64,000 bases of DNA from Roseibium sp. Sym1 (GTDB lineage: Bacteria > Pseudomonadota > Alphaproteobacteria > Rhizobiales > Stappiaceae), in NCBI RefSeq assembly GCF_027359675.1, contig NZ_CP114786.1:4438501-4502500 (forward strand). Direction: 5' to 3'. Under the pieces are notes generated by a model. The model saw nothing but the letters and a program-made list of their open reading frames with translations. It was not told where the DNA came from and made no database searches. Position 1 is the first letter of the stretch, and each line of letters opens with the position of its first letter. Below are positions 45,806-56,108 of the stretch, in pieces. Made by a program: the position numbers and the translations under genes.

Positions 45806-47739
45806 GCGCGAGCTCCCGAGGTCAGCGGAAAGAGGCAGCGGACGCCCCGGGTTCCGGAGGACATGTCCAGCGAAATCTCACCCTGCCGGCACGCTGCCTG
45901 AACATGGGGACAGCGGTCGGCGAAGGCGCAGCCAGCGGGCAGGTTGTTGACCACGGGCGGGCGGCCCTCGATGGCGTCGAGCCGGCGTTCGGGCTCGCCC
46001 AGCACGGGCACGCATTCGATCAGCTTGGCGGTGTAGGGATGCTGAGGATTGTTGAGAACCTCGTCGGTCGTTCCGGTTTCCACGATCCTGCCGGCATACA
46101 TCACCGCGACCCGGTCGCAGATGGCGGAGACGACGCCGAAGTCATGGGTGATGAACAGGATCGCCGCGTTGCGTTCGCGCCGCAGGCCGTTCATCAGCGT
46201 CAGGATCTGGGACTGCACCGTCACGTCCAGCGCGGTGGTCGGCTCATCGGCGATCAGCACCTTGGCATCGTTGGCAAGCGCCATGGCGATGCAGACACGC
46301 TGCCTCATGCCACCGGAGAGTTCGTGCGGATAGGCGGCAAGGCGTTCCTTCGCATTCGGGATGCGTACCAGCGACAGAAGCTCGATGGCCTTGTCCCGGG
46401 CCTTTGCCCCGGACATCGGCTGGTGGGTGGTGATGGCTTCGGTGAGCTGGGCTCCGACCGTGAACAGCGGATGCAGGGTCGACAAAGGATCCTGGAAGAC
46501 ATAGGCGACCGAACCGCCGCGCAGGTCGCGGATGCGTCTGTCGGTGGCCGCGAACAGATCCTCGCCTTCAAGGTAGGCGGCTCCGCCGGCTATGCGGCCG
46601 GGCGGCGTCGGCACCAGGCCCATGATCGACATGGCGGTCACCGACTTGCCCGAGCCGGATTCCCCGACAACCCCGAGGCATTCGCCTTCCTGAAGGTTCA
46701 GGTCGACGCCGCCGACGGCCTTGTAGACGGACGAGCCGATCTGGAACTCTGTGCGCATCTGGCGGACATCCAGCACACCGCCTTTTTCTGACGGGGCCGG
46801 AACATCGGCCTTGTCCCGTTCCACGGCGGTGCGCGAAACAGGGCGGGTGAGGGACCCGGCGCGCAGGCGCGGATCCAGAATGTCGCGCACGCCGTCGCCG
46901 AAGAGATTGATGCTCATCACCAGGGCGAAGATCATCAGGCCTGGGATGATGGAGACATGCGGCGCGGTGAACAGGATCTTGCGGCCTTCGCCGAGCATGG
47001 AGCCGAGATCGGCCTGGGGCGGCTGCGCGCCGAGGCCGAGGAAGGACAGGCCCGCCGTTTCAAGGATCATCCAGCCGACCGTGGTCGACATGGTGATGAC
47101 GATCACGGGCAGCACGTTGGGCAGGATTTCCAGGAACAGGATCTGCGGTGGCGACTTGCCGGAAAGGCGCGCCGCATCGACGAATTCCCGCCGGGAGAGG
47201 CCGAGCGTGATGCCGCGGATGTTCCGGGCAAAGAAGGGGATGTTGACCAGGGCAATGGCGTAAAGCGCGTTCAACAGGCCCGGGCCGAGCACGGCGACGA
47301 TCGCCAGCGCCAGCAGGATATAGGGAAAGGCCATGACCATGTCGATGCCGCGCATGATGATCGTGTCGGTGCGCCCGCCGGCATAACCGGCCACCAGGCC
47401 GAGCAGCGAGCCGAAGAAGGCGGCGATCACCGTGGCCGAGAGGCCGACCGCCAGCGACACACGCGTGCCCCAGATCAGCCGGGACAGGAGGTCCCGGCCG
47501 AGATGGTCTGTGCCCAGCAGATGGCCGTCGCTGAAGATCGGTTTCAAGCGGTCTGCCGGAGCGGTCACGTCCGGATCGGGTAGCGGCAGGATGGGGGCGG
47601 CGAGGGCAAGCAGGCAGATCGCGGCCAGCACGATCAGGCCGCCGGTCGCCAGCGAGTTGTTGAGAAGGAGGGCCAGCGTGCCGGGGCGCGCGGATTTCGG
47701 GGCCGGTTTCGCCGGGGCGCTCATGCTGGTCTCGGTCAT
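45802..47739 (-). CDS. DppC permease fused to DppD ATPase
   Basis: 645 residues from ATG 47739, which shares its A with the stop of the upstream permease gene. Residues about 1-300: DppC-type permease (TDHLGRDLLSRLIWGTRVSL, VDAARLSGKSP). Residues about 320-640: DppD ATPase (Walker A GESGSGKSV, signature LSGGMRQR, Walker B VLIADEPTTALD, Cys-rich end CAFADRCPHVQAAC). Natural fusions of these subunits are known in some rhizobia-like bacteria. The continuous frame upstream (to 48756) lies over the permease gene in another frame and is not coding. Confidence 0.9.
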   Translation of the reverse strand: MTETSMSAPAKPAPKSARPGTLALLLNNSLATGGLIVLAAICLLALAAPILPLPDPDVTAPADRLKPIFSDGHLLGTDHLGRDLLSRLIWGTRVSLAVGLSATVIAAFFGSLLGLVAGYAGGRTDTIIMRGIDMVMAFPYILLALAIVAVLGPGLLNALYAIALVNIPFFARNIRGITLGLSRREFVDAARLSGKSPPQILFLEILPNVLPVIVITMSTTVGWMILETAGLSFLGLGAQPPQADLGSMLGEGRKILFTAPHVSIIPGLMIFALVMSINLFGDGVRDILDPRLRAGSLTRPVSRTAVERDKADVPAPSEKGGVLDVRQMRTEFQIGSSVYKAVGGVDLNLQEGECLGVVGESGSGKSVTAMSIMGLVPTPPGRIAGGAAYLEGEDLFAATDRRIRDLRGGSVAYVFQDPLSTLHPLFTVGAQLTEAITTHQPMSGAKARDKAIELLSLVRIPNAKERLAAYPHELSGGMRQRVCIAMALANDAKVLIADEPTTALDVTVQSQILTLMNGLRRERNAAILFITHDFGVVSAICDRVAVMYAGRIVETGTTDEVLNNPQHPYTAKLIECVPVLGEPERRLDAIEGRPPVVNNLPAGCAFADRCPHVQAACRQGEISLDMSSGTRGVRCLFPLTSGARA

Positions 47740-48683
47740 CAACGCAACCTCGGATCCAGAATGGTCTGCACCACGTCCGCGAGCAGATTGAAGAGAACAT
47801 AGGCCGCGGCGACGACCAGCACGCCGCCCTGGACCAGGAGGAGATCCCGGGTGGAAATCGCCGTCACCAGCATGGAGCCGATGCCGGGCCACTGGAACAC
47901 GGTCTCGATATAGACCGCGCCGCCGATGACGAAGCCGGCCTGGATGCCGATCACCGGCACGACGCCGACAAGGGCCGCCTTGAAGGCATGTTTGTAGATG
48001 ACCTTGCGCTCCGACAGCCCCTTGGCACGGGCGGTGCGGATATAGTCCTGGCGCAGGACTTCCAGCATGGCGGTGCGGGTCAGCCGGGCGATGACACCTG
48101 TTGCCACCACGGAGAGCGTGATTGCGGGCAGGGCCAGGTGATAGAGCAGGTCGGGCAGGTCGCCGCCGCCGTAAATCGCGTACATGCCGGAGGCCGGGAA
48201 CAGGCGCAGGTTGACCGCGAAGATCAGGATCAGGAGCAGGCCGAGCCAGAAGGACGGGGTTGAAATGCCGATCAGCACCAGGAGCGTGATGATCTTGTCG
48301 GCCCAGCCATATTGGCGCACGGCGGAGACGATGCCGGCCAGCAGGCCGAAGACGGAACACAGCAGCAGCGCGGTGCCGGCCAGGATCAGCGTTGCCGAGA
48401 ACCGCTCCATGACCTCGTCGAGCACGGGCCGGTTGAGCGTGTAGGAACGGCCGAGATCGCCCTGGAACAGGTTGCCGATCCAGATGAAATACTGCTGGAT
48501 CAGGGGCTTGTCGAGGCCGAGATCCTTGTTCAGCTTGGCGACGTTTTCCGGTGTCGCATAGGAGCCGAGGATGGCGGTTGCGGGGTCGCCCGGGATCATG
48601 GCCATGATCAGGAAGACGATGATGGTCAGCCCGAACAGGACCGGTATGGCGGCCAGCAGACGCCTGGCGATATAGGCAGCCAT
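47739..48683 (-). CDS. DppB-type ABC permease
   Basis: 314 residues from ATG 48683 with a GGGAGAG site upstream. Six spans; family segments MAAYIARRLLAAIPVLFGLT at the N-terminus and the ARAKGLSERKVIYKHAF loop. Stop and next start overlap by one base (TGATG). It is the first permease gene after the substrate-binding protein gene. Confidence 0.92.
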   Translation of the reverse strand: MAAYIARRLLAAIPVLFGLTIIVFLIMAMIPGDPATAILGSYATPENVAKLNKDLGLDKPLIQQYFIWIGNLFQGDLGRSYTLNRPVLDEVMERFSATLILAGTALLLCSVFGLLAGIVSAVRQYGWADKIITLLVLIGISTPSFWLGLLLILIFAVNLRLFPASGMYAIYGGGDLPDLLYHLALPAITLSVVATGVIARLTRTAMLEVLRQDYIRTARAKGLSERKVIYKHAFKAALVGVVPVIGIQAGFVIGGAVYIETVFQWPGIGSMLVTAISTRDLLLVQGGVLVVAAAYVLFNLLADVVQTILDPRLR

Positions 48684-48758
48684 TGCTCTCTCCCCCGTAG
48701 TTGCAGGCGGCCGGACAGTAGAGCGGCCGCAAATCCCGAGTGTCGCAACACACCAAGA

Positions 48759-48864
48759 CGTCATCCTGAGGAGGACCGTTAGGTCCGTCTCGAAGGATCG
48801 GCCCCGGGCGCCGAATGAGCTGCCGATCCTTCGAGCCGGCGCTTTGCGCCTCCTCAGGATGACG
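48759..48864. repeat. Long nested inverted-repeat element between dppA- and dppB-type genes
   Basis: Outer arms are perfect: CGTCATCCTGAGGAGG (48759-48774) with CCTCCTCAGGATGACG (48849-48864), 16 bp. Inner arms, CTCGAAGGATCGGC (48789-48802) with GCCGATCCTTCGAG (48822-48835), 14 bp, also perfect. The result is a cruciform or RNA double hairpin of the rhizobial intergenic palindrome type. It lies in a 282-base gap with no gene and could stabilise the binding-protein message or reduce read-through. Confidence 0.9.
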
Positions 48865-48965
48865 CTTTTCGGTGTGGTGACGCTCGACCTGCGAAAGATC
48901 GCGCCCTTCGCGTCCGATACGAAAATCCCGGCAGACCGCGTGGCCCGCCGGGATGCGTTGTCAGC

Positions 48966-50525
48966 TTACTGAGGCTTCTTGACGTCCTGAAGCATCAGGA
49001 AGAAGGAGGGTTGCAGCTTGAAGTCCTCGACCGAGGCCTTGGTCACGGCATTCTGCTTCCAGTTGGCGACGAAGACCCAGGGTGCGTCCTCCTGGACGAT
49101 TTCCTGCATTTCCTTGTAGAGCTTGGCGCGCTCGCCCTGGTCGGTGACCTCGCGGGCTTTCTCCAGCAGTTCGTCCACCTTGGCGTTGGAATAGTAGCCG
49201 GAGTTGAAGCCGCCCTTGTCAGGCATCGCCTCGGTGCGCAGCGCCAGGAAGGGCAGCGTGTCCGGATCGTTGGTCATCCAGGCCATCTCGGCCATGCCGG
49301 CCTTGCCTTCTAGGCCCGGGTTCACCTTGCCGAGGAAGGTGTTCCACTCGTAGGTCTCGATCTTGACGTTCATGCCGACGGCCTGCAGGTCCGCCTGGAT
49401 GGCGGTGCCCATGGCGATCGGATCCAGCATGCCCGAGCCGCCTTCGGTGACGTAGAAGGTGACTTCCTCGCCGTTGTAACCGGCTTCCTTGAGCAGCTCC
49501 TTGGCCTTTTCCGGATCGTACGGATAGGGCTCGAGGCCTTCGTTATACGCCCAGGCAAAGGCCGGCGGCGTCGGGCCGGCGGCAACTTCGGCCGTGCCCT
49601 GCAGGATGTTCTCGACGAGCGCCTTCTTGTTGATGGCGTAGTTGGCGGCCTGGCGGGCGGCCTTGTTGTCGAACGGTGCTTCCTTGGCGTTCAGGATCAG
49701 GAACCAGACGTGCGGACCGGCCTGTTCCAGCACCTTGAACGTGGAATCGTCCTTGAACTGCTGCAGGCTGTCGGGCGGCACCTCGACCATCACGTCGAGG
49801 CCACCGGAGAGCATTTCCGCGATCCTTGTGTTGGCGTCGGTGATCGGACGGTAGATCAGGGCTTCCAGGTCCGGCGCGCCGTCCCAGTAGTCGTCATTCC
49901 TGACGGCGACCATCTTGGAGTTGGCGATCCATTCGCCGAACTTGTAGGCACCGGTGCCCGACGGATTGCGGCCGAAATCCTTGCCATGCTGCTTGACCGC
50001 TTCCGGCGAGACAATCAGGCCGGTCGGGTAGGCAAGGTTGGACAGGAACGGCGCGTAGGGCGCGCTCAGCTTGAAGGTCACCGTGGTGTCGTCCTCGGCG
50101 ATCACTTCCTCGACCGTCGAGAAGAAGAAGGACAGCGGGAAGGGGCCGGTGTCGTGGAAGGGATGATCTTCCTTCAGCATGCGGTCGAAGTTGAACTTCA
50201 CCGCCTCGGCGTTGAACGGCGAACCGTCATGGAAGGTCACGCCTTCCTTCAGCTTGAACGTATAGGTCTTGCCGTCGTCCGAGATCGTCCAGCTTTCGGC
50301 GAGCGACGGCTCAACCTCCAGGGTGCCGTCCTTGTAGCGGACCAGACCGTCATAGAGGTTCACGAGAATGCGGAAATCATTGACCGCAGTGACCGCATGA
50401 GGGTCGAGCGACTTGGGTTCGGCGATCTGACCGACGACCAGCACATTTGGTGGTGTTTGCGCCTGCGCCTGTGGCGCAAAGGCAAGGAAGGCCGAGGCGA
50501 GCGCCGCGGCTAGGAACTTTTTCAT
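48966..50525 (-). CDS. Peptide-type ABC transporter substrate-binding protein (family 5)
   Basis: 519 residues from ATG 50525, which has GAGGGGA eight bases upstream; an ATG two codons earlier is too close to that site. Signal peptide KKFLAAALASAFLAFAPQAQA. Core segments EPKSLDPHAVTAVNDFRIL, TFKLKEGVTFHDGSPF and GTGAYKFGEW are typical of dipeptide/glutathione/nickel binding proteins. Divergent from the M20 amidase across a palindromic region. Cargo unknown. Confidence 0.92.
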   Translation of the reverse strand: MKKFLAAALASAFLAFAPQAQAQTPPNVLVVGQIAEPKSLDPHAVTAVNDFRILVNLYDGLVRYKDGTLEVEPSLAESWTISDDGKTYTFKLKEGVTFHDGSPFNAEAVKFNFDRMLKEDHPFHDTGPFPLSFFFSTVEEVIAEDDTTVTFKLSAPYAPFLSNLAYPTGLIVSPEAVKQHGKDFGRNPSGTGAYKFGEWIANSKMVAVRNDDYWDGAPDLEALIYRPITDANTRIAEMLSGGLDVMVEVPPDSLQQFKDDSTFKVLEQAGPHVWFLILNAKEAPFDNKAARQAANYAINKKALVENILQGTAEVAAGPTPPAFAWAYNEGLEPYPYDPEKAKELLKEAGYNGEEVTFYVTEGGSGMLDPIAMGTAIQADLQAVGMNVKIETYEWNTFLGKVNPGLEGKAGMAEMAWMTNDPDTLPFLALRTEAMPDKGGFNSGYYSNAKVDELLEKAREVTDQGERAKLYKEMQEIVQEDAPWVFVANWKQNAVTKASVEDFKLQPSFFLMLQDVKKPQ

Positions 50526-50672
50526 GACCATTCCCCTCGTTGTGTTCTGGCAAATAATTAATCATGATTAATTGCATTCGTTCAACAATTATTTCATATT
50601 TATTTTCGCCTGAGGGTTGCGACTCCAGAGCCAAAGAAACGCTTAAGCGCTGAAAAATGGGGAGAAAACCGG
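50526..50672. promoter_or_regulatory. Divergent promoter with 18-bp palindromic operator
   Basis: AATTAATCATGATTAATT (50556-50573) is a perfect palindrome in an AT-rich stretch, between the binding-protein gene and the M20 amidase. It is the best operator candidate for the GntR regulator at 43971-44759 or another dimeric regulator. A second AT-rich stretch (ttatttcatatttattttcgcc) follows toward the amidase. Confidence 0.65.
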
Positions 50673-51923
50673 ATGCCGCAGCCTGCCGCAACCATCAATC
50701 TGGAGCGATTGAAGAGCCTGCTGGGAGGGGTCAACAGCTACGGATTCGACCCTTCGACAGGAGGCTACAACCGGCCGGGCTTCTCGAAGGAGGACCTCGA
50801 CTGCCGTGCCTGGTTCGCCGCCCAGATGCTCGACGACGGCCTGTCCGTCTGGAACGACGGCGCACTCAACCTGTTCGGCCGATTCGGCCCCAGGGACGGC
50901 CCCTGCATCATGGCGGGCTCCCATCTCGACACGGTGGTCAATGGCGGCGCCTATGACGGATCGCTCGGCGCCTGTGTCGCGCTGGAATGCGTGCGGGCCA
51001 TGAAAGAGGCCGGACTGGAGCCGGAAACCGCGATCGAGGTGGCCGCAACCTCGGAGGAGGAAGGGCGTTTCGGCGGCATGCTGGGCTCGCAGGCGATCAC
51101 CGGCGAAGTGACGGCCGACTGGATCGCGGGCGCCGTGGACGCGGACGGCATCAGGCTGACACAGGCCATGACGACGAACGGACTGGTCCCAGAACAGATT
51201 CTCGGCGCCGTCAGGCCGGCGGGATCGATCAGGGCCTTTCTCGAGCTGCATATCGAGCAGGGGCCGATCCTTGAACAGGAAAGGCTGCCGATCGGCATTG
51301 CCGAGGAGGTTTCCGGGGTCTGTTACCTTGAGCTGGCGCTGACAGGGATCGCCAACCACTCCGGCACCACGCCGATGCATTTGCGCGCCGACGCGTTTTC
51401 CGGTCTTGCCGAGGTGGCCGGAACGGTGCGCGACCTCATTCAGGAACATGGTACCGACCAGAGCCGCATCACGATCGGCCATGTCGAGCTGACGCCCAAC
51501 CATCCGCACACGATTCCCGGTAGAGCCGTGTTTTCGGTGATCCTCCGGGACACAAGCGAAGAGGTCATGGTGGCGTTGAAGTCGCGGTTCCTGGAAAATG
51601 CGGCGGCGGTTGCCGGCCGGCACGGGCTTCGACTCGAGACCAGGGAGCGCAGCTGGCTGTCGCCGCTGAAGCTCGACGCGGATATCGCCGACCGGCTCAC
51701 GGCTCTGGCGGAGCGGCACGGCCTGCCGGCCAAGCGCATGCCCTCGGGCGCCGGGCATGATGCCCAGACCATGCAAAGGTTCTGTCCATCAGGGCTGATC
51801 TTCGTTCCGAGCCGGGATGGAATCAGCCATGCGCCGGAAGAGCACAGCGACTGGGTGGACATCGAAAAGGGGGCGAATCTGATGCTTCAGGCCCTGATCG
51901 AGCTGTCCGGAGCAGCGCGCTGA
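50673..51923 (+). CDS. M20-family Zn-dependent carbamoylase/allantoate-amidohydrolase-like amidase
   Basis: 416-residue cytoplasmic metallo-amidase. Metal-site motifs: GSHLDTVVNGGAYDGSLG (about residues 82-99), EEEGRFGG, HIEQGP, SGAGHDAQ and SRDGISHAPEEHS. The family (HyuC, AllC, beta-ureidopropionase) removes N-carbamoyl groups and releases ammonia and CO2. GGGGAGA precedes the ATG. Divergent from the ABC importer, so it likely degrades the imported ureide or carbamoyl amino acid. Confidence 0.9.
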   Translation: MPQPAATINLERLKSLLGGVNSYGFDPSTGGYNRPGFSKEDLDCRAWFAAQMLDDGLSVWNDGALNLFGRFGPRDGPCIMAGSHLDTVVNGGAYDGSLGACVALECVRAMKEAGLEPETAIEVAATSEEEGRFGGMLGSQAITGEVTADWIAGAVDADGIRLTQAMTTNGLVPEQILGAVRPAGSIRAFLELHIEQGPILEQERLPIGIAEEVSGVCYLELALTGIANHSGTTPMHLRADAFSGLAEVAGTVRDLIQEHGTDQSRITIGHVELTPNHPHTIPGRAVFSVILRDTSEEVMVALKSRFLENAAAVAGRHGLRLETRERSWLSPLKLDADIADRLTALAERHGLPAKRMPSGAGHDAQTMQRFCPSGLIFVPSRDGISHAPEEHSDWVDIEKGANLMLQALIELSGAAR

Positions 51924-52147
51924 CCCGGTACGGCAGGCTCGAAAACCGCGGAATTTGGCCGGTTTGGGGAAACTCCAAATTGCGGCCTTTCAAAGGCGCC
52001 TGTGCTCGGCTAGGCTCCGCGTAAGACTTTCGATCCATACCGGCGGTGCGTCACGCCGTCTCCGATTTGCCTGTGAACCCAGTCACATAGTCCCGTGACC
52101 ACGCGGTTCCTATCATGACTGCCTCTGTCCCTTGAAAAGGAGGAGCC

Positions 52148-53074
52148 ATGTACGAAGTGATTGCCGGATCTTTTTTCAGACGGATCGCCTCGGCGGCGCC
52201 GTGGATGCTGCTTTCCTTGTCCGGAATAGTTCTTTCGGGGTGCGCGCTCTCCGATGCGCCGGTTCTCAACCCCAAGGGTCCGATCGCCCTGGCTGAGCGG
52301 GACCTGCTTTATACCGCGTTCTGGCTGATGATGATCGTCGCCATCCCGGCGATCCTCTTGACGCTGCTGTTTGCCTGGCGTTATCGCAGCCGGGAAAACG
52401 GGGCGGAGCACGCGCCCGACTGGGACGGATCCAATGCCATCGAGGCAGTGGTCTGGCTGGTTCCGGCCGCCATCGTGATCGCCATCGGCACGCTTGTCTG
52501 GGAATCAACGCATCGGCTCGATCCCTACAAGGCGCTTGCCGCCGACAAGCCGGAATTCAAGGTCCAGGCGGTCGCGCTCGACTGGAAATGGCTGTTTCTC
52601 TATCCCGAACTCGGCACAGCCAGCGTCAACGAACTGGCCTTTCCCGCCGACCGGCCGCTTTCCATCGAGATCACCTCCGACACCGTGATGAACTCCCTGA
52701 TGATCCCGGCGCTTGGCGGACAGATCTATGCCATGGCCGGTATGCGCTCCGAACTCAACCTGATCGCGGATGAGCCGGGCGTCTTCATGGGCCGCAACAC
52801 CATGTATTCCGGCGACGGTTTCTCCGACCAGCACTTCAAGGCCCACGCGTTGAACGAGACGGACTTCAAGGCCTGGCAGGACAAGGTCTCCGGAGCAGGC
52901 GCCACGCTCGACGCAGACGCCTATGCGGAGCTGCACAAGAAGAGCGTCGCCAATCCGGTGGGCTATTACACTTCGTTCGAGCCGGAGCTGTTCATGACCA
53001 TCATGAAGAAATACGCGCCGGCACGCATGCCAAATCAACAAGAGACACCGCAGACAGGCGAGGGGGCTTCGTGA
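52148..53074 (+). CDS. cyoA: CyoA, cytochrome bo3-type ubiquinol oxidase subunit II
   Basis: 308-residue lipoprotein (LSGC lipobox, Cys at about residue 32) with two membrane spans and a periplasmic cupredoxin domain ([33 protein letters not shown]). The CuA ligands of cytochrome c oxidases are absent, as expected of quinol oxidases. AAGGAGGAG precedes the ATG. Overlaps cyoB by one base. Confidence 0.94.
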   Translation: MYEVIAGSFFRRIASAAPWMLLSLSGIVLSGCALSDAPVLNPKGPIALAERDLLYTAFWLMMIVAIPAILLTLLFAWRYRSRENGAEHAPDWDGSNAIEAVVWLVPAAIVIAIGTLVWESTHRLDPYKALAADKPEFKVQAVALDWKWLFLYPELGTASVNELAFPADRPLSIEITSDTVMNSLMIPALGGQIYAMAGMRSELNLIADEPGVFMGRNTMYSGDGFSDQHFKAHALNETDFKAWQDKVSGAGATLDADAYAELHKKSVANPVGYYTSFEPELFMTIMKKYAPARMPNQQETPQTGEGAS

Positions 53075-55110
53075 TGCTGGGACGTCTGACCTTCGATGCC
53101 CTGCCGTTCTATTCCTGGGTCGCCATGGGCGGTGCGGGCGTTACGGTTGGCGGCGGCATCGCCGTCTTCCTGCTGATCACCTACTTGCGTGCCTGGAAGG
53201 TCCTGTGGACCGACTGGCTGACCAGCGTCGATCACAAGAAGATTGGCATCATGTATGTGGTCCTGGCGCTGGTGATGCTGGTGCGTGGCTTTGTCGATGC
53301 CATCATGATGCGCGCCCAGCAGGCCATTTCCCTCAACAGCGAGGGCTATCTGCCACCGGAGCATTTCGAGCAGATCTTCTCCTCCCACGGCACGATCATG
53401 ATCTTCTTCGTGGCCATGCCCTTCCTGACCGGGCTCATCAACATCATCGTGCCGCAGCAGATCGGCGCGCGTGACGTCGCCTTTCCCTTCCTGAATTCCG
53501 TCAGCCTCTGGATGACCGCGGCCGGCGCCGGGCTGGTCCTGGTCTCGCTGGTGGTCGGCAAGTTCTCCCAGGCCGGCTGGACCGGCTATCCGCCCTATTC
53601 GGGCATCGAATACAGTCCGGGGGTCGGGGTCGACTACTGGCTGTGGGCACTGATCGTCTCGGGGGTCGGCTCGACCCTGTCCGGCATCAATTTCATCGTG
53701 ACCATCGTCCGGAACCGCTGCCCGGGCATGACCTTCATGCGCATGCCATTGTTCACCTGGACGACACTGTGCATTTCCGTCCTGATCGCCTTCTCCTTTC
53801 CGGCCCTGACGGTGGTCGCCGCCGAGCTGACGCTGGACCGCACGCTCGGCTTCCATTTCTTCACCAATGGCGACGGCGGCAACATGATGATGTATGCCAA
53901 CCTGCTTTGGATCTGGGGCCATCCGGAGGTCTATATCCTGATCCTGCCGGCCTTCGGCATCTTCTCGGAGGTGGTCGCGACCTTCTCGCGCAAGCGCCTG
54001 TTCGGCTACACTTCGCTGGTCTATGCCACTGCCTGCATTGCCATCCTGTCGTTCACGGTGTGGCTGCACCACTTCTTCACCATGGGCTCCTCGGCCAATG
54101 TGAACGCGGTCTTCGGCATCGCCACCATGATCATCGCCGTGCCGACGGGCGTGAAGATCTTCGACTGGCTGTTCACCATGTACAAGGGCCGGATCGAGTT
54201 CCACCCCTCGATGGTGTTCACCATCGGCTTCATGGTGACTTTCGTCATCGGCGGGGTGACCGGCGTCCTCCTGGCGCTGCCGCCGGCCGACTACCTGATG
54301 CACAATTCCACTTTCCTGGTGGCCCATTTCCACAACATGCTGATCCCCGGCGCCCTGTTCGGCTATTTCGCCGGGCTGAACTACTGGTTCCCGAAGGCTT
54401 TCGGCTTCAAGCTCGACGCCAAATGGGGCATCCGTTCGTTCTGGTTCTGGATCATCGGGTTCTACCTGGCGTTCATGCCGCTCTACGTGCTCGGCTTCAT
54501 GGGCATGAGCCGGCGCATGGAACATTACGCCGATCCGAACTGGCAGCCTTATCTGGTTGTGGCCGCGCTCGGCGCCGTCTGCGTGCTGATCGGCATTGCC
54601 TGCATCGCCATCCAGCTCTGGGTTTCCGCGCGCAACTGGGGGTCCGCACGGGACATCACCGGCGATCCCTGGAACGGACGGACACTGGAATGGGCGACGT
54701 CCTCGCCGCCGGCGCCCTATAACTTCGCGGTGCTGCCGGAGGTGAAGGGGCTCGACGCGTTTCACGACATGAAGATCCTCGGCGAGGCCTACCAGCCGCA
54801 GACCTACGAAGACATCGTGATGCCGAAAAACACCTGGATCGGACCGGTGCTCGGCGGGTTGGCCTTCGTGCTCGGCTTTGCCTTCGTCTGGTACATCTGG
54901 TGGCTGGTGGCGCTTTCATTGGTGCTGTCGCTGATCTGTGTCGGAATCCGCGCCTCTGACGATGACACCGACTTCGTGCTGCCGGCGGCGGAAGTCGCCA
55001 GGATCGAGCGTGAACGACTGGCGCAGATCACGCCGGCGGATCTTCACGACATGCGCGATTTCGCGCCGCGTGGGGCCGCCTCGGGCGCGCCACTGCCCGG
55101 AACGGTTTGA
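53074..55110 (+). CDS. cyoB: CyoB, ubiquinol oxidase subunit I
   Basis: 678-residue heme-copper oxidase core with about 15 spans. The proton-pumping and heme region is present: [37 protein letters not shown] (Cu-B His and Tyr), [17 protein letters not shown]. Start chosen at ATG 53074, whose A is shared with the cyoA stop (GTG at 53071 is an alternative). Full length. Confidence 0.95.
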   Translation: MLGRLTFDALPFYSWVAMGGAGVTVGGGIAVFLLITYLRAWKVLWTDWLTSVDHKKIGIMYVVLALVMLVRGFVDAIMMRAQQAISLNSEGYLPPEHFEQIFSSHGTIMIFFVAMPFLTGLINIIVPQQIGARDVAFPFLNSVSLWMTAAGAGLVLVSLVVGKFSQAGWTGYPPYSGIEYSPGVGVDYWLWALIVSGVGSTLSGINFIVTIVRNRCPGMTFMRMPLFTWTTLCISVLIAFSFPALTVVAAELTLDRTLGFHFFTNGDGGNMMMYANLLWIWGHPEVYILILPAFGIFSEVVATFSRKRLFGYTSLVYATACIAILSFTVWLHHFFTMGSSANVNAVFGIATMIIAVPTGVKIFDWLFTMYKGRIEFHPSMVFTIGFMVTFVIGGVTGVLLALPPADYLMHNSTFLVAHFHNMLIPGALFGYFAGLNYWFPKAFGFKLDAKWGIRSFWFWIIGFYLAFMPLYVLGFMGMSRRMEHYADPNWQPYLVVAALGAVCVLIGIACIAIQLWVSARNWGSARDITGDPWNGRTLEWATSSPPAPYNFAVLPEVKGLDAFHDMKILGEAYQPQTYEDIVMPKNTWIGPVLGGLAFVLGFAFVWYIWWLVALSLVLSLICVGIRASDDDTDFVLPAAEVARIERERLAQITPADLHDMRDFAPRGAASGAPLPGTV

Positions 55111-55124
55111 GGAGGAGCGCCCAG

Positions 55125-55718
55125 ATGTCCGACGCCACCATCCTCGAGGAAGAAGAAAAACACGCCCTGGAAAGCCGCGAATTCGGCTTCTGGGTCTATC
55201 TGATGACCGACGCGATCATCTTCGCGCTGCTGTTTGCCACCTATGTGGTCCTGTCGAAGAATTTTGCGTCGGGGCCGTCTTCCAGGGACCTGTTCGATCT
55301 GAGATTCACAGCCGGCGAAACCGCGCTGCTTCTCACCTCCAGCCTGACCTTCGGCTTTGCCTCGATCGCCCAGCGGGCGGGCCACAAGATGCGCGAGGTC
55401 CAGTGGCTGATCGTGACGCTGCTTCTGGGGCTCGGCTTTCTGGCGATGGAACTGATCGAGTTCCGGGGCATGATCGAAAAGGGCGCAGGGCCGGAGGTCA
55501 GCGGCTTCGCGTCGGCCTTCTTCACCCTGATCGGTACCCACGGTCTTCATGTGGCCTTCGGCTGTCTCGGCATTGTTGTGATGATCGGCCAGATCCTGGT
55601 GAAAGGCCTGACACAGCCGGTGCGCTCCAGGGTCTTCCGGCTGGGCCTCTTCTGGCATTTCCTCGACATCGTCTGGATCGGGATCTTCTCGGTCGTCTAT
55701 CTGCCCGGCGTGATGTAG
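55125..55718 (+). CDS. cyoC: CyoC, ubiquinol oxidase subunit III
   Basis: 197 residues, five spans, from ATG 55125 with GGAGGAG upstream. Segments REFGFWVYLMTDAIIFALLF and GTHGLHVAFGCLGI fit subunit III. Part of the cyoABCD operon. Confidence 0.93.
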   Translation: MSDATILEEEEKHALESREFGFWVYLMTDAIIFALLFATYVVLSKNFASGPSSRDLFDLRFTAGETALLLTSSLTFGFASIAQRAGHKMREVQWLIVTLLLGLGFLAMELIEFRGMIEKGAGPEVSGFASAFFTLIGTHGLHVAFGCLGIVVMIGQILVKGLTQPVRSRVFRLGLFWHFLDIVWIGIFSVVYLPGVM

Positions 55719-55727
55719 GAGCACGGA

Positions 55728-56033
55728 ATGTACCGACTAGCAGACCGACCTGTTGCCCGTTACCTGATCGGCTTCGTGCTGGCAGTGATCCTGACCGCCA
55801 TTCCCTTCGGCGTCGTCGGCGCCGGTTTGCTGACCGGCACGCAGGCCTATGTTGTGATCGCATCGGGCGCCATCTTGCAGGTTCTGGTGCATCTGGTGTT
55901 CTTCCTGCACCTCGACCTCAAGTCGACGCCCGCGGAGAACCTGTTCTTCCTGGCCTTTGCGGCAGTGCTGATCGTGATCATGGTCGGCGGCAGTCTCTGG
56001 ATCATGACGGATCTGCATCAGCGGATGATGTGA
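55728..56033 (+). CDS. cyoD: CyoD, ubiquinol oxidase subunit IV
   Basis: 101 residues with three spans (AVILTAIPFGVVGAGL, VIASGAILQVLVHLVFFLHL, LIVIMVGGSLWIM). Nine bases after cyoC. A cyoE (heme O synthase) gene is not adjacent. Confidence 0.92.
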   Translation: MYRLADRPVARYLIGFVLAVILTAIPFGVVGAGLLTGTQAYVVIASGAILQVLVHLVFFLHLDLKSTPAENLFFLAFAAVLIVIMVGGSLWIMTDLHQRMM

Positions 56034-56108
56034 GCAAGAGTCATGCGGGCGCGCCGGTGCGAAAAAGCCGGGCCCAAGCAACCGGGCCAGACAGCCGGGA
56101 GGAAGATC

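Noticed and set aside
45802..48756. A single 984-residue protein covering the ABC locus.
   Set aside because: Its first third lies over the DppB gene in the wrong frame and has no similarity; the real start is ATG 47739.
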